Origin: Streblospio benedicti
Taxonomy: Eukaryota; Annelida; Polychaeta; Spionida; Spionidae
DNA length: 64,000 nt
Reading direction: 5' to 3'
NCBI GenBank assembly: GCA_019095985.1
Contig: CM032667.1
Coordinates: 40,713,826-40,777,825 of the forward strand
Numbering within the stretch: the first letter of the stretch is position 1; every line of letters begins with the position of its first letter. Below the pieces are notes generated by a model. The model was not told the DNA's origin. It worked only from the letters and a program-made list of their open reading frames with translations, and made no database searches. Shown piece after piece: positions 34,959 through 46,245 of the stretch. The position numbers and the translations under genes were made by a program.

Positions 34959-37900
34959 ATCGGCTGTCCCACTATTAACACGGGAGGCCGTCAGTTAACG
35001 GGGTCTGATCTGGTAATGAATGAAAGGGCGATGCTGGACAGACGGCCTCGAAACACGGACATAGCATGTCACACCGGCCTCAAATTACAAGAGCCAAAAA
35101 TGCATGGTAAATTATTGACCTGACTGTCTCTGACCACTTCCCCATCAGCTATACATTGAAAGGAAAAAGTTATTTCTTCAATATTGTTATGTTGTTAATC
35201 TTAAGTTGCCTACTTTATATGTATAGGAACGTCACAATTCCGAGGTCTTAGATAATCTGTTGCATTGTACGTGTAGAGCTTAGCAATACATGTGTTCAAC
35301 AATATTCTACTGTTCCAGTTCATGCAACCTTAATATAAAAAATACACTTTACTTTCGTCATGGCCATGCCACTAGTACAACTCATAGAACGCGTCCTTCC
35401 TGTCCGCGTTTTAACGTTACTCTGTTTTTATCCTTATAACAGCACTCAATATCGCCCACCACACAGTCCGTGACACTTGTCGGGCGCACCTGTCACCGCC
35501 AGTGACGTCACGAGCCCGCGCCGCGCCTGATTGTCTGTGTCGTCTGCTTATTGCTTTCGTCTGCTTTCCTTTTCCAGGAAGTAATCCCCGACTGGGGAAT
35601 GTTGTTCAGCCTTCGGGCTCGATTTAGGTTGCTTTCCCTTCTCTTTTGTTTCTCAAATTCCTTCAACATGGAAGTGAATTGAATATGCAGTATGTAGGTC
35701 ACTAAAAATAAGCAATTTGTTCCACATTAAAAGCAATAGGAGGGTACACGTGAGTATCTCACGATATTGGTCAGCATTGGCTTACTTTGATGATTTCATA
35801 AATGGGTATACACAGTTTAACCTCAAATTAAAATCACCCCTACATGGAAAAGCCCATAATAATGACATTTTACATCTACGTATCTGTCTATATATATCAC
35901 TTCTTGTCCCAAACCTTCCTGCAAACTTCAACAACCACCTTAACACAGGAACGACCTTTCTATCGTACCCAGCCACTCGTGGGCAAAGAAAGAGATGTTC
36001 TACTCTACTCATAGGGTAACATCCAATGAAACTGAGTGAATCTACAATAGACGCTAAGCTGCTGATAAATTACAATAATACAACTTATTTTCTGTTTCCA
36101 GTTAGATTGCTCTGCTATGTTGACCGGAAGTGTGGACAGCAAAGCTGAATCCGTACTTCACCATGCGGACTGGATTCGAGTCGGCTAAACTGCGACGACA
36201 TCGGCTAGTTAATCATTTTCCAAGAGGGCAGAGAGTGTCAACCAGAAACTCGTTTTGTGGATGGGTGTAACACACAGTTGGCAGAAAGTGTAATTGAATC
36301 GATGGCTGAAGATAGGGCAAGTGGTGTGAATGGTGGGGAAATGATGAAGTTTATCGAGCACAGTTGGCATATGCAAAGCAAAGCATAAAGTAACCAGTGA
36401 ACCATGTTACATAATGAACAATTTGTGGATAGGTCTCATAATGAAAGTACTGTCAACTCTGGTGTTTTTGAGTATTGCTAAAGCTTGGGCCATGCAGTCC
36501 AGAATGTTGAAGCAGATTCGGGTTTGATATTTGAAACATCGGTACAAAATGTAATTGTCACTTTGCCACTTAAAACGTGCGTTCAAAAATAGACTGAGGT
36601 CTTTACCCATATATATGGCCATGTATTTCTCATTTCCTAACGTACTGGAACCACTCCGGGATGAACTTTCGTGTTTGTCAGACTGGGACTTGCTTGATAC
36701 ATCCCACTGATAATGGTATGTGTTAAGCATACGCAATATAGCAGCCAAAGCAGGGCCCGATGCTGTATGACTAAGGATTAATGAAGGATAAAATATCGCC
36801 CACTGTTAAGCGTACAAAGTTCAACGGATGTGATTTTATTGGGCGTGCTATAAATCTGTGCTAAGTGATGAGTGCAATAATGCAGTACAGCGAGTAACAC
36901 CCGCCAATAGATGAGATTCCCACAGCGCAGCAACAGATAGCGGAGAATCGGCGGCCGCCACCGCTACAGCCACGCGGGCAATATGGACAATTGTATGGGA
37001 GAAGAAGATTGCTTGCTCCTCTTGTATATGCCTTTTGCTCAATGCTCTGTAGACGAATCAAGAATATATGGCCAGATGGATGTAATATAGGGAGGGTATG
37101 GCGGTGCGGAGACGGGTGGCATAAACTGGGCAGGGGTCAATACAATAGATTGGCTTTTATTGAGGGCTGAATGTATGTGGATTTGAGATTGCGGTTTTTA
37201 TGTAGTTCTTATTGGATGCAAGAAATGACTCAAATGTGGTTTGATTGGTCTATATATTGAATGTTAAAGTTAAAGCAATATGTAAATTAAAGGGGAGGGA
37301 TTGCAAATAACTGTATGAGAGTCTTCAGTCATTTGGAGGATCATAATTATTCTGGAGTAAATGAAAGCATTTCCACTCTGGCTCTCTCAGTGACTAATGG
37401 AAATATTGCAACCTGTATTTGACAAGACATGGAGTAGATTGCTTTGTGAGAAGGTTCTCAAGACGTGAAAGGGTGGATATAGGGTTTGGAGAAAGGAGAA
37501 ATTAGAACACACAATTTTGTTTGAGTACTACATTATGTGGTCGCAACAATATGCGAAATCTGAATGCATATATTGTATGTAAAATGAAATTTTCTTTTTC
37601 TAACTCTAGGTCTAATAAATGGAACTCACTATAAAATAGAACATTGCACATTATACTACAATTGAAGTCATTTAAAACAGTGAATTTAGTCCAATATGAA
37701 CGTTGGTTACGGTAAGATGGATAATACGCATATACAGTGTTTCATCAGTGTTTCATAGTGTGTAGACTAAACAATTTATTGGATACTATTGTGGTAAGTA
37801 CATATTAAGGATACCAATAGGATACCCAGTCGGATATCATCATTACAGGATACCAGTGGTAGTAAATGTGTGCAATACACATTGTAACATGGGGTAGAAG

Positions 37901-38459
37901 ATATTGCGATAACCATAGTGAACACAAAATCAGTGCTTCACCAGAAGGAGCAGCCTCAAAAGAGGCAGTATATCTCTGGAAAGGGGGCTTAAGAGGCATC
38001 TCATCAGACAAATGTGTGCTGTATATTTGCCAATCACTTATACATGAGTAGTCCTGGGGTCTGCTGTGTATAGCTGTGTATAGTGCTATTGGTAAGCAGG
38101 CCTGGGGCAGAGTATCATGTAATGACCTTGATAGCGAAATCTCATTAGAAAATGGCAGCGAGTCACTACAATTCACTGAATGATGGGTGACGTTGAATGA
38201 TGAGAAGCTCGTGGAAAACTAGTGTTTTGAAGGCGATAGAACATACTTTGTTGCGAGGCAAGATACAGATTGCTTGCAACATATCTTGCCTTATGGATCT
38301 TCCTCTGAAACAGCAGGTCCACAAGATCTGTGCTCCTGTTTGTTGAACAGCCGCGCACACAATATATTGGGTAAACTATGTTGACAAAAAAGCTTACATG
38401 TGGACAGCTTAATAGGTTTCCGTGACAACTACGAACCTTCCTCATCGATTTGAGTTGTT
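34959..38459. other. Upstream flank of the channel gene
   Basis: It includes a GC-rich patch at 35470-35530 with a palindromic GTGACGTCAC at 35502-35511 and an ETS-like CCGGAAGTG near 36122. Otherwise it is AT-rich unique sequence with no recognised coding exon. Non-coding first exons of the channel could lie here. Confidence 0.4.
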
Positions 38460-38595
38460 CAGCAGTAGCAGTAGAAGCAGCAGCAGCATAAAACAGCAGC
38501 AGCAACAGCAGCAAAATACAAAATAAAACAACAGCAACAGCAGCAAAAGCACAAATCAAAACAACAACAGCCAAAAAAACCAGCACAGCAACCAG
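38460..38595 (+). repeat. CAG/CAA-rich imperfect repeat
   Basis: Interrupted CAG and CAA triplets immediately upstream of the channel's first coding exon. The sequence may be transcribed as 5' leader. Confidence 0.8.
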
Positions 38596-38720
38596 TGCCG
38601 CGTGCTGTGACAGTGCTCCCCCGCTGGCGCCTGCTCCCTCACCCCGGCCACCCTGAGTCTGCATGTGGTTGGGCGGCCGCGGCGGGCGGGCTCTGGCCGC
38701 GGCGGGCAGGTGACTGCAGC
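38596..38720 (+). promoter_or_regulatory. GC-rich 5' leader or promoter-proximal region of the channel gene
   Basis: The GC content rises sharply here, with GCGGCCGCGGCGGGCGGG and CpG clusters, against the AT-rich surroundings. The frame used by exon 1 stays open through this stretch but has no ATG before 38721. No TATA box is evident. The region may be the 5' untranslated part of exon 1 plus a TATA-less core promoter. Confidence 0.45.
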
Positions 38721-38825
38721 ATGAGCAGCGTGCTGGGCCGGTCGCGCCGCCGCCACGTGGTCACCGACTCCGGCAAGGCCGTCAAGTACACGCCGTGCAG
38801 CAACCGCGGCGACCACACGGACGAG
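38721..38825 (+). CDS. CNG channel exon 1 (residues 1-35)
   Basis: Starts MSSVLGRSRRR and ends HTDE before GTGCGT. Phase 0 at the exit. The base composition is far more GC-rich than the flanking intron. Confidence 0.8.
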
Positions 38826-41800
38826 GTGCGTGCACTTCAGCAGGTCTACTATCTGTGTCAGTGACCATATTTAGCAATTATCAAAAAACCATAGGGTGGA
38901 ATTGATACTGATAGTGTAATATTCTATTGGCAGGAGGAGCTTGAGGAGATCTCTGTGGTAGCAGGTGGCAATGGACCATCCCACATCCCATCCACGACGT
39001 CGCGAGACCCGCTCGCCGGATCCCATGATGACGCCGACGTTGACACGGACTCGGCTGGAATGGATCTTGACGACGCTTCCTGTAGTGAGACATTGCCAGA
39101 TCCGGGTAATGGCAGCATCCAGGCGAATGGACCAAGGGCGCTTCCAGCGGCACCGCCGACAGGCCCACCCTCTGTCACGTCAGGTAAATTAGCAAGGCTA
39201 ACATAGAGATTGATGTCTAAATTTAAGCGTAAAATCAACTCAACCTTTAATATTGGATGTCTGATTTACTGGATTGGCGTGAGCGTCAATGAGCATAATT
39301 TCTGCTTATGTCAGACCTCTTTCTACAGAAGGGTACTGGCAACATTTAGAATTTTATTTAGACAGTGAAGGATTAGTGTTAATATGTGCGTTGATATTCC
39401 ATTGGATTAAGCTTTAATTTTCACATCAGCAATATTGTAGTCTCCAGATGTTAAAATGTATATAGAAAAACTGAATTTTACTTCCAAAACACCTAAAGTA
39501 TGAAATGCCTGGTTGATAGATCATTGAGTGGGAAAGGTGTGCCTGATTTTCCGCCGACTATATCTTCATATTTTTATAATGTTAACTGTATTCATGTATT
39601 TAAAAAATATGGTTATTGAAAAGAAATCACATTAAAATGTAATTACTAACTACATTATCAAATAGCACCAGTATCGCAACATAAAGAAACATAGAATAAT
39701 ATGCAATTTACTATTTTAGTTCACTGAAGTTGGCAGTGAAGACATAACCTTTGCTGTATCAATCGTAAACAATTACAATAATAAGCATTTACAAATTTCT
39801 GTTCGTTGACCAATTTTCTTACATTTTTGACATTTCCATTCACAGACCGTACCCGTCTGATTGGCCAGCGCCTGGCCGGCTCCTGCGGGCGCATCAATGT
39901 GGCGTCTCCAGTGTACACCCCGGCGTCTGCCACAGCCTCTCCTGGAAGTGGTGCGGCAGGAGGAGGGCGCTCCGTGGAACCAGTGGCGCCGCGAAGTCGG
40001 AACCGCTCCACGTCCCGCGCTTCACTGTTTGAGGTGATGCAGAACCGCATTGAGCAGGTCAAGCAGGGAAACAGTAAAAAGGTGAGTTATTGCTACAGTA
40101 TAACCTCTATTGAATCAACTAGTTGTTGGGGACTGACCGCAAGTGGTCTCAACAGAGAGGTGGTCTCTTTCTGGTCTTTAAGTGGTCCATCTTTTAGAAA
40201 GGCTTAATGCCAAGAGCAATCGTCATATTATAGAAGTGTTGTCTTTATAGACGTGGGGTCTTTATAGAAGTGGTCTTATTGGAGGTTCATTGTATCAGTA
40301 GGCCTATTGATGAACGTAAACAGAAATATGAATCCATACAAGCTCAGTCAGTTTTCCAATAAAGGCTTGTGTCTGTGTGGCCTATGATTCAATTAATGCA
40401 ACCATCATTGAACGTGCTAAGAGATAAAGCATCTTTGTTGTGAAGCCTAATTGCTAAAACGGCAGCTTTTCTTTTTCAACTTAATCAAGTTAGAAAAAGA
40501 AACTTACCATGTAAGCCCCGTAATAGAAAGGGTTTGCTAAATCTAGTATTTCCGATTCTAACCATGTGAGTGCTGCTCTGCTCCTAATCAAAAATGGGGT
40601 CTAACCACAACAAAAACCCAAACAATGAGAGCTAGCGAATCCTGTTTATGCAGGAAATAGACTACATGTATCCTGTTTTCCACCATACGACACACGTTGA
40701 ATACATGTACCTCGTCAAGTGACACTACGGCATTATTTACACCAGGTACGTGACTTGTCGCACGCGTCTATGGTCAACAAAGCCTACAACCCCGAACCCA
40801 TGACCCCCAAGGAGATTCGCAAGCAGCGCCGGAAAGAGATTAATGAAAAGTTCGGCAAGAAACAGCAGGCGCTACAGTTCGCGGCTCTGGAGACGTCCAC
40901 CAGTGGGTCCAGTGACAAGGTAGTGACTGAATTTATTGAACCAATTAGATTTATTAACCCTTTACTGGAGTGTTAGTCATTGATGCCTACCACTGCACAT
41001 AACGTATAAAGAATAAAGACTAAAGTAAGCTCACTTTTTACCTAGATGAGATGATTTGGCACAGTACAGTAAGGGGATAGATAACATTTTGCATGTTATT
41101 ATGCTTGAAACTATCCACTATCCCAATTGTCAGCATGGTGAATCCATTTCATAAGTTCCTTCATCTGTTTTCAGGATGGGTGTCGCTGGACCTTTGTGTT
41201 CGACCCGTCTGGCCGGCTGGCGTACTGGTGGTCAGCAGTGGTCAGTATTGCCTTCCTCTACAACTTCTGGGTGATCATCTACCGGTTTGCGTTCGATGAA
41301 ATCAACACAGAGAAGATGGCAGTGTGGTTCACTCTCGACTATCTCGCAGACTTACTCTACGTTCTTGATATTGCGTTCCATTTTCGCACAGGGTATGTAC
41401 ATGTACAGTCTATACTCTGTTCACGCAAAATTTACATATTTTATACTTTTAGCATAGTATATTCAGTCTTAACTTGACAGTCTCATCAATACCCAACCTT
41501 TACGCGCATTTTCATTTTTTACCATAGCAAATTAACTGTCTGAATTGATATCTTTCTGTGGCATAGATGATGCATGTCTATGTAACACCTACAATGACCT
41601 ACATTTATGAGCTCTCACGCTGTGGTAGGTTTACTTCCTCATGTAGAATACCACAGTGTGTGACTGAATTCCACTATAGGTTTGTGACTTTGTCCATGTG
41701 TAGACCTATGTAATATAGAGACTATGCCATAAAACATGGAATGTAAACGTTGAACGCCAGCCACAAGCTTTATAATGTAGACTCCTTCCACAGCACACAT

Positions 41801-43131
41801 ACCCACGCCTATATCATTCAATTGATACAATTGAACATCCTAGCCAACAAATGCCTCTTCTCCGCTCCAGGTACCTAGAAGACGGAGTGCTGCAGACAGA
41901 CTCTGTGCGCCTGCGTATCCACTACATGAACTCCACCATGTTCTACATCGATGGTCTATGTCTGTTGCCGCTAGACTTCCTCTATCTTTCCATCGGCTTC
42001 AACTCCATGCTGCGCTGCTTCCGCCTCATCAAGATCTACCGCTTCTGGGCATTTCTTGACCGCACGGAGAGGCATACCAACTACCCCAATGTGGTGAGTA
42101 CAGTATGGCAGAACCTCTATATCAGGACGAGGCTCAGCTGGATCAACTGGCCGCAATAGAAGATTCTTGGTCTCTTTTGTACCATATGGAGGTTTACAGG
42201 AGCCTCATTATGGAGTTTGAGACTGCAGCCTGGTCCCTAATTGGAGTTGTGTAACTGTCCATGTTGGTTATGTTGAACTTATGTTTCGACATATTCTATG
42301 CTGCAATAGTTGCTGATAAATGACTAACGTATGAAGAATTTTCCTTTGTACTGGTGGTATTTACACATGTATCCCTTGTGAAATGCACATTTACTACATT
42401 AATAGGTTAAGTGTATACGACCTAGAGTACTTAATCTGTTTCTAGATGACTTTATAGTACTTAGTTGAGTGTTAACAATGCCCTGTCGACCTGCTCCAGG
42501 TGCGCACCATCACCTTGCTGCACTACCTGTTCTGCATCTACCACTGGAACGCGTGCATCATGTACATCATCACGCGCCGCCTCGACAATGACGCCTGGCT
42601 CTTCCCCACGCCGGGCGACGGGGGTGCGGACGTCTTCACGCAGGTAACAGTGCTAATTATCTTCACATCTACCATCTTCCATATAACCTCTTCCGTATCC
42701 TCACACCTGACATCTCACACTCTATGGTACATTGTCATCTACAGTATCTTCAGTATCCTCACATCCACTCTCCTCAGTATACTCATATATACCATTGACC
42801 TCTCTTCAGAAAGTATCCTTTCATCTACCATCTTCTCTTATTACCCTCACATCTACCATCTGTTCTCTTAAGCATCATCACATGTAGATCTACCATCAAA
42901 CTCTCTTCAGCACCCTCACATCTTCCATCTAATATCTTCAGTATCTTCACGCGCTGCACTGGAGCACCCTGACACTGACCACGATCGGGGAGCTGCCTCG
43001 CCCGGAGACCAAGGGCGAGTACATCTTCGTCATCTTCGAGTTTGTCATGGCGCTGTTGCTCTTCTCGTCGGTTCTGGGACACGTGGCCAACATCGTCACC
43101 TCAATCAGCTCGGCCAGGAAAACATTCCAAG
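38721..43131 (+). CDS. Cyclic nucleotide-gated cation channel, CNGL-like, N-terminal 513 residues in eight exons
   Basis: Joining eight exons at GT/AG borders gives one uninterrupted frame of 1540 bases. Residues 1-255 form a low-complexity cytoplasmic N-terminus with a basic stretch, KEIRKQRRKEINEKFGKK. S1 is about 271-293, S2 303-325 and S3 349-368. S4 is about 374-390 with R376, R379, K382 and R385. S5 is about 403-426. The pore has filter TTIGE (463-467), with Glu as in cation-conducting CNG subunits, and S6 is about 477-505. YMNSTMFYID, LPLDFLYLSIGF and DRTERHTNYPNV are strongly like the invertebrate CNGL (CNG-like) branch. Family members form tetramers in plasma or ciliary membranes that open on cGMP or cAMP. 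The protein is incomplete: the C-linker and cyclic-nucleotide-binding domain must lie beyond the window, after a phase-1 intron longer than 20.8 kb. The start at 38721 is the first in-frame Met and has A at -3. Confidence 0.93.
38934..39183 (+). CDS. CNG channel exon 2 (residues 36-118 plus one base)
   Basis: The acceptor is TATTGGCAG and the donor GTAAAT. It encodes an acidic, Ser/Pro-rich segment (EELEEISVVAGG to TGPPSVTS) with no known domain. It exits in phase 1 and joins exon 3 through an Asp codon. Confidence 0.85.
39846..40081 (+). CDS. CNG channel exon 3 (residues 119-197)
   Basis: The acceptor is CCATTCACAG and the donor GTGAGT. It encodes DRTRLIGQRLAG, a Gly/Ala/Ser-rich linker, then RASLFEVMQNRIEQVKQGN, likely a short helix. 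It exits in phase 0. Confidence 0.85.
40096..40292. mobile_element. Pogo/Tigger-like MITE inside intron 3, with TA duplication
   Basis: The left end is CAGTATAACCTCTATTG after TA (40094-40095). The right end is GGAGGTTCATTG before TA (40293-40294). The 197-bp body repeats degenerate units such as GAGGTGGTCTCTTT and GTCTTTATAGA. It begins 14 bases after the exon 3 donor. Confidence 0.8.
40746..40919 (+). CDS. CNG channel exon 4 (residues 198-255)
   Basis: The acceptor is TTTACACCAG and the donor GTAGTG. It encodes the basic, helix-prone pre-S1 segment, with PMTPKEIRKQRRKEINEKFG and then QQALQFAALETS. Both borders are phase 0, so skipping it would keep the frame. Confidence 0.88.
41175..41392 (+). 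CDS. CNG channel exon 5 (S1 and S2, residues 256-328)
   Basis: The acceptor is GTTTTCAG and the donor GTATGT. It encodes FVFDPSGRLAYWWS, the typical CNG entry to S1, then S1, EINTEKM and S2 ending AFHFRTG. It exits in phase 2 within a Gly codon. Confidence 0.95.
41871..42093 (+). CDS. CNG channel exon 6 (S3 and S4, residues 328-402)
   Basis: The acceptor is CCGCTCCAG and the donor GTGAGT. It encodes YLEDGVLQTDSVRLR, S3 and the S4 sensor with four basic residues three apart, then DRTERHTNYPNV. This is the most diagnostic segment for the CNGL type. Confidence 0.96.
42107..42235. mobile_element. MITE fragment at the start of intron 6
   Basis: GGCAGAACCTCTATATCAGG and GGTCTCTTTTG match the left part of the pogo/Tigger-like MITE family. 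The right terminus was not found. The fragment begins 13 bases after the donor. Confidence 0.45.
42500..42643 (+). CDS. CNG channel exon 7 (S5, residues 403-450)
   Basis: The acceptor is CTGCTCCAG and the donor GTAACA. It encodes VRTITLLHYLFCIYHWNAC (S5) and the turret DNDAWLFPTPGDGG up to FTQ. Both borders are phase 0. Confidence 0.95.
42651..42941 (+). repeat. Intron 7 made of degenerate acceptor-like tandem repeats
   Basis: Nearly the whole 298-bp intron consists of units built on CATCTACCATCTTC and CTTCAGTATCCTCACATC. The last unit supplies the polypyrimidine tract and AG of exon 8, whose first bases, TATCTTCAC, belong to the same unit. At least three upstream units carry a CTTCAG or CCTCAG acceptor-like end. 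Confidence 0.8.
42942..43131 (+). CDS. CNG channel exon 8 (pore and S6, residues 451-513 plus one base)
   Basis: The acceptor is AATATCTTCAG and the donor GTAAAG. It encodes the pore helix YLHALHWSTLTL, filter TTIGE, LPRPETKGEY and S6 through VLGHVANIVTSISSARKTFQ. It exits in phase 1. The next expected residues (the C-linker, usually A-KLD-like) are not found downstream in the window. Confidence 0.96.
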
Positions 43132-43639
43132 GTAAAGATAGCACGGGATGCATAACTTACTCTTCATAATTACATTAATTCCCCAAATTGACATGTTTAG
43201 TTTGTGTTTTCTGTTATACGTTGGTAACATCTGATCTTGGTAGATCTACATGTTCCGCTGTTGGTTCATTATTGAATATGTTTGTTAGATAAGAAAAAGA
43301 TCAGCGCATTTTGTATTCATTGAGATGTAGTGAAGATGTATTTTACTTACATTTGTGAAGGGTAACACTGCTGATTGCAGTGATTCTGTATTACTTTGAA
43401 TCTCACACAATCACCACGCACCCTCCTACATTTTCAACGGTGATATGCGTGTATGAGTTTTATTGGGTCACAGTACATTATATATGTTTTTTTTTTTTTT
43501 TTGTAAATTCAATCAACCTCATTATTGATCGGTTGGTAAAAGTGCAACATATTAACTCTCAAATTACTGCCTCATTCCTCTCGCGACCACCTGTATCATA
43601 AAACCATTTACAAATGTCACAATCTTTCCTTCCAACGGA

Positions 43640-43697
43640 TTCTATTGAGATTTCTGGAGTTCAGCCCACGGGTGGTCATCATAGAGAGGCTCTACTG
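43640..43697. mobile_element. MITE fragment, right end
   Basis: GGTGGTCATCATAGAGAGGC leads to CTCTACTG followed by TA, the right terminus of the pogo/Tigger-like family. Confidence 0.45.
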
Positions 43698-45377
43698 TAT
43701 TTCACTGTGAGTTTGCCCACGTACAAGCACAAACATATGCTGGACACTTGACCTTTCCCCGCATGACTCATGCTGATAGCTCTTTTGTTGCCTCTCTATC
43801 GACTCATTGAATCGCAGCAATGCGCAAAAACTTGTTTACACAAAATGCACCCATATCATGGGCACAAATTGAATTGATAAGCACGAATTTAGCCAATATC
43901 CTGCCAGATCAATAAAGAGTTTGTATAGAGCAGTCCCGATAAGCAGAGACAGCCTGACCACATGTGCCGACTGGATGAATGCTCAACACTTATCTTCAAA
44001 TTCATCTTGGAGTTTGATGTTTTCTTAATGAAGATTGATAGCAGAGTGGACAGGGTGTAGCTTACAAGTAGCTGTATGCCATATATTGATAGATCGCCCT
44101 GATGGTCAGAACTTCTTATAGAGACTCATTTTAAACGCGAGCATTTATCAAACTTGTGAGCTTTGGTTGAACAGAATTTAGTTCAGTGTATGTGGGTGTT
44201 CAAAGCAGAATTTGACAGCATTGATCAAGTGGAAATTGATTGCCAGATTTGATGTTCCGTCAGATAGCTTATTAAATTTGCAATACTCATATGATGCTCT
44301 ACATTTAATAAACCTATATTTGTGCAATTGAGTGTAATCTAAATGCGGTCTGTGATGCAGAGTGAATTGATTTAAAGCTAGGGTCAGGCGATCCCAAACA
44401 TTGAAACTGAAGCAGTCTTTGTTGATTGGGCACTTCTCTTGTCCCGGTCATATTTCAAATGGCATCAACATTTTTTCCCCATGAGCTTGTCATCTGCAAG
44501 CGCATAGTAAAAATTTGGGGGTAAAAATTGTGGGTGACAGACAGGGGCTTAATTCAAATGACAGAGCAAATGCGTTTCGCTTGACAGATTAAATACACGT
44601 GATGTTGACGTGCTACTAAAATACCCAGCATGTTTCAATGTACTAGATTAAAGTGAGCTAGAAAATGGTGATGGAGAATGAGAGTTTTAAGGGCGGCTTT
44701 GAAAAACTGCGATTTGATTGCAGTTGAAACATATACATTACAGCGGTAAAATTGTTTCTAGATTGGTTTAAGCTTTTGCACCATAATGTACGGTAGTTTT
44801 ATGACTACTATTTCCAACTCAAAAACAAATTACCAAAAGTGAACTGCTGTACGTGCTTTATAGCTACAATATGTACTGCAACCTAAATTTCACATCGAGT
44901 ATAATCACAGTAAATATATGTATATTTACAAATTATGCAAGGTCGCCTCCTTCTTTATTTCTTATATTTTTAGGCATTTTGCATGTAAGCGTTTAGCAAT
45001 CAGGATTATGATGATGTTCTCAGTGGCCATTCAAAATTCAATTCTGAGCAAGGATTATAGTATCTTATTTTGTTCTAATTAGACCATTGATATTATCCAC
45101 TGGCACCAACCCTTCTGTTGTTGATAGAGCGGCCTGTACCCTTTTCCATACATCTCCATCATTTACTGCTGTCTGCCTGCACTAGCCTGGCTCTGTCACG
45201 GAATCACAGCTACAGAATGTCACAGAGGCGCGAGGGAAGTGTGTGGCTGGCAGCTACAGCGCTCCATGCTGATTCAAACAGGCGATAGCAGTGAGCAATG
45301 TAACCTGTGATGCCCCGCAGACTTAATATGGGCAACGCGGGCTCTGATTTGTTTACTAACAAGGTCAGATTGTGGTA

Positions 45378-45437
45378 TTGTTGCTGTTGTTGTTGCTGCT
45401 GCTGCCGCCGCCGCCGCCGCCGTTGCTGTTGCCGCTG
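45378..45437 (+). repeat. Compound GTT/GCT/GCC trinucleotide repeat
   Basis: Triplets grade from TTG through CTG to CCG and back. Poly-Gln/Arg open frames on the minus strand are products of the repeat. A CTG run follows at about 45450-45465. Confidence 0.92.
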
Positions 45438-45640
45438 ATGTTGCGACATGGACTGCTGCTGCTGCTCTTGCCGGTGTTGCTATTGGTCTTTTTATTGTTC
45501 TTGTTGTTCAAGAATTTCTTCACTAAATAAGACCAACTGAGTAACAAGACCATCTTTAGTGGGTTCTTGAACGCTTGAAAGTCTTCACAACGACGTCACC
45601 GAGAACGTCCGTAAAAAGACGGACGACCTATTAGGCCACT

Positions 45641-45790
45641 GGCTGATCCTGGTCTTCAGAAGGGGGGGCACTAAAGGGATCTCATGGGGTTTTTAACGTA
45701 CGATCGATAGTAACATGCCAAAACCCTATGAAAAATTGTATTTTGGTGGGGAAAGCAGGATGCGCCCCCTTCGCCCCCCCAGTGTCTGCC
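45641..45790. mobile_element. MITE with GGCAGATC-type termini, copy 2
   Basis: The left end GGCTGATCCTGG is followed by a G-run. The right end is C-rich and closes CAGTGTCTGCC. Layout matches 14614-14740. Confidence 0.55.
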
Positions 45791-45969
45791 TATGAATTAG
45801 GTTATTATTTGTTTGTTCCCTAGGTAGTCTTAATAGATAGGTTTGATCTGCATGTGCAGTCAGTATTAACATGGTGTTCGTTAGTGTTGAGTAATGACAA
45901 CCATGCGTGTTAAGCTGTTTGTTACAATCTGTTGAACGGGCAAGTCGCTATTACACTATCTGATCTTTT

Positions 45970-46056
45970 CCGGAAGTGCATGCCGCGCATGACAATTATA
46001 GCCACCATGTTTTTGTCGCTGATGGGAAATGACGTAAAAACGATACTTCCGGGACG
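45970..46056. promoter_or_regulatory. Candidate TATA-less promoter inside the channel intron
   Basis: Two ETS-type sites in opposite orientation, CCGGAAGTG (45970) and ACTTCCGG (46045), flank a GCGCATGA motif and TGACGTAA. A strong start context, GCCACCATG, lies at 46001-46009. Paired ETS sites next to CpG-rich sequence are common in TATA-less promoters. There is no transcript evidence. Confidence 0.25.
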
Positions 46057-46245
46057 ATGACTGCGGGCGATAAAAGCAGATGTTTGCATGAATATGGTAT
46101 TGCCAATCACAGTTGCATTGCTAGAGAACGTATGAGTGATAAAAATGATTACAACCCAGTAGAAACTATCCAGGAAGACGACTGCATGATAGGCCGATTT
46201 CTGTCTGAAAAGGACACATGGTTTATTTACGGTTCTTCATATTAG
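46057..46245 (+). CDS. Doubtful small reading frame of 62 codons after the ETS cluster
   Basis: The frame MTAGDKSRCLHEYGIANH to SSY starts directly after the ETS-type site ACTTCCGGGACG. No domain is recognised. A 17-codon frame starting at the GCCACCATG ends on the overlapping ATGA. It is listed only because of its position at a candidate promoter; a chance frame is more likely. Confidence 0.15.
   Translation: MTAGDKSRCLHEYGIANHSCIARERMSDKNDYNPVETIQEDDCMIGRFLSEKDTWFIYGSSY

Noticed and set aside
38173-38816. Minus-strand frames over the channel's 5' end
   Set aside because: They are shadows of the CAG/CAA repeat and the GC-rich leader; the plus-strand exon explains the composition.
45210-45449. 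Poly-Gln/Arg frame on the minus strand
   Set aside because: It is a translation of the trinucleotide repeat followed by unrelated sequence, with no domain or splice context.
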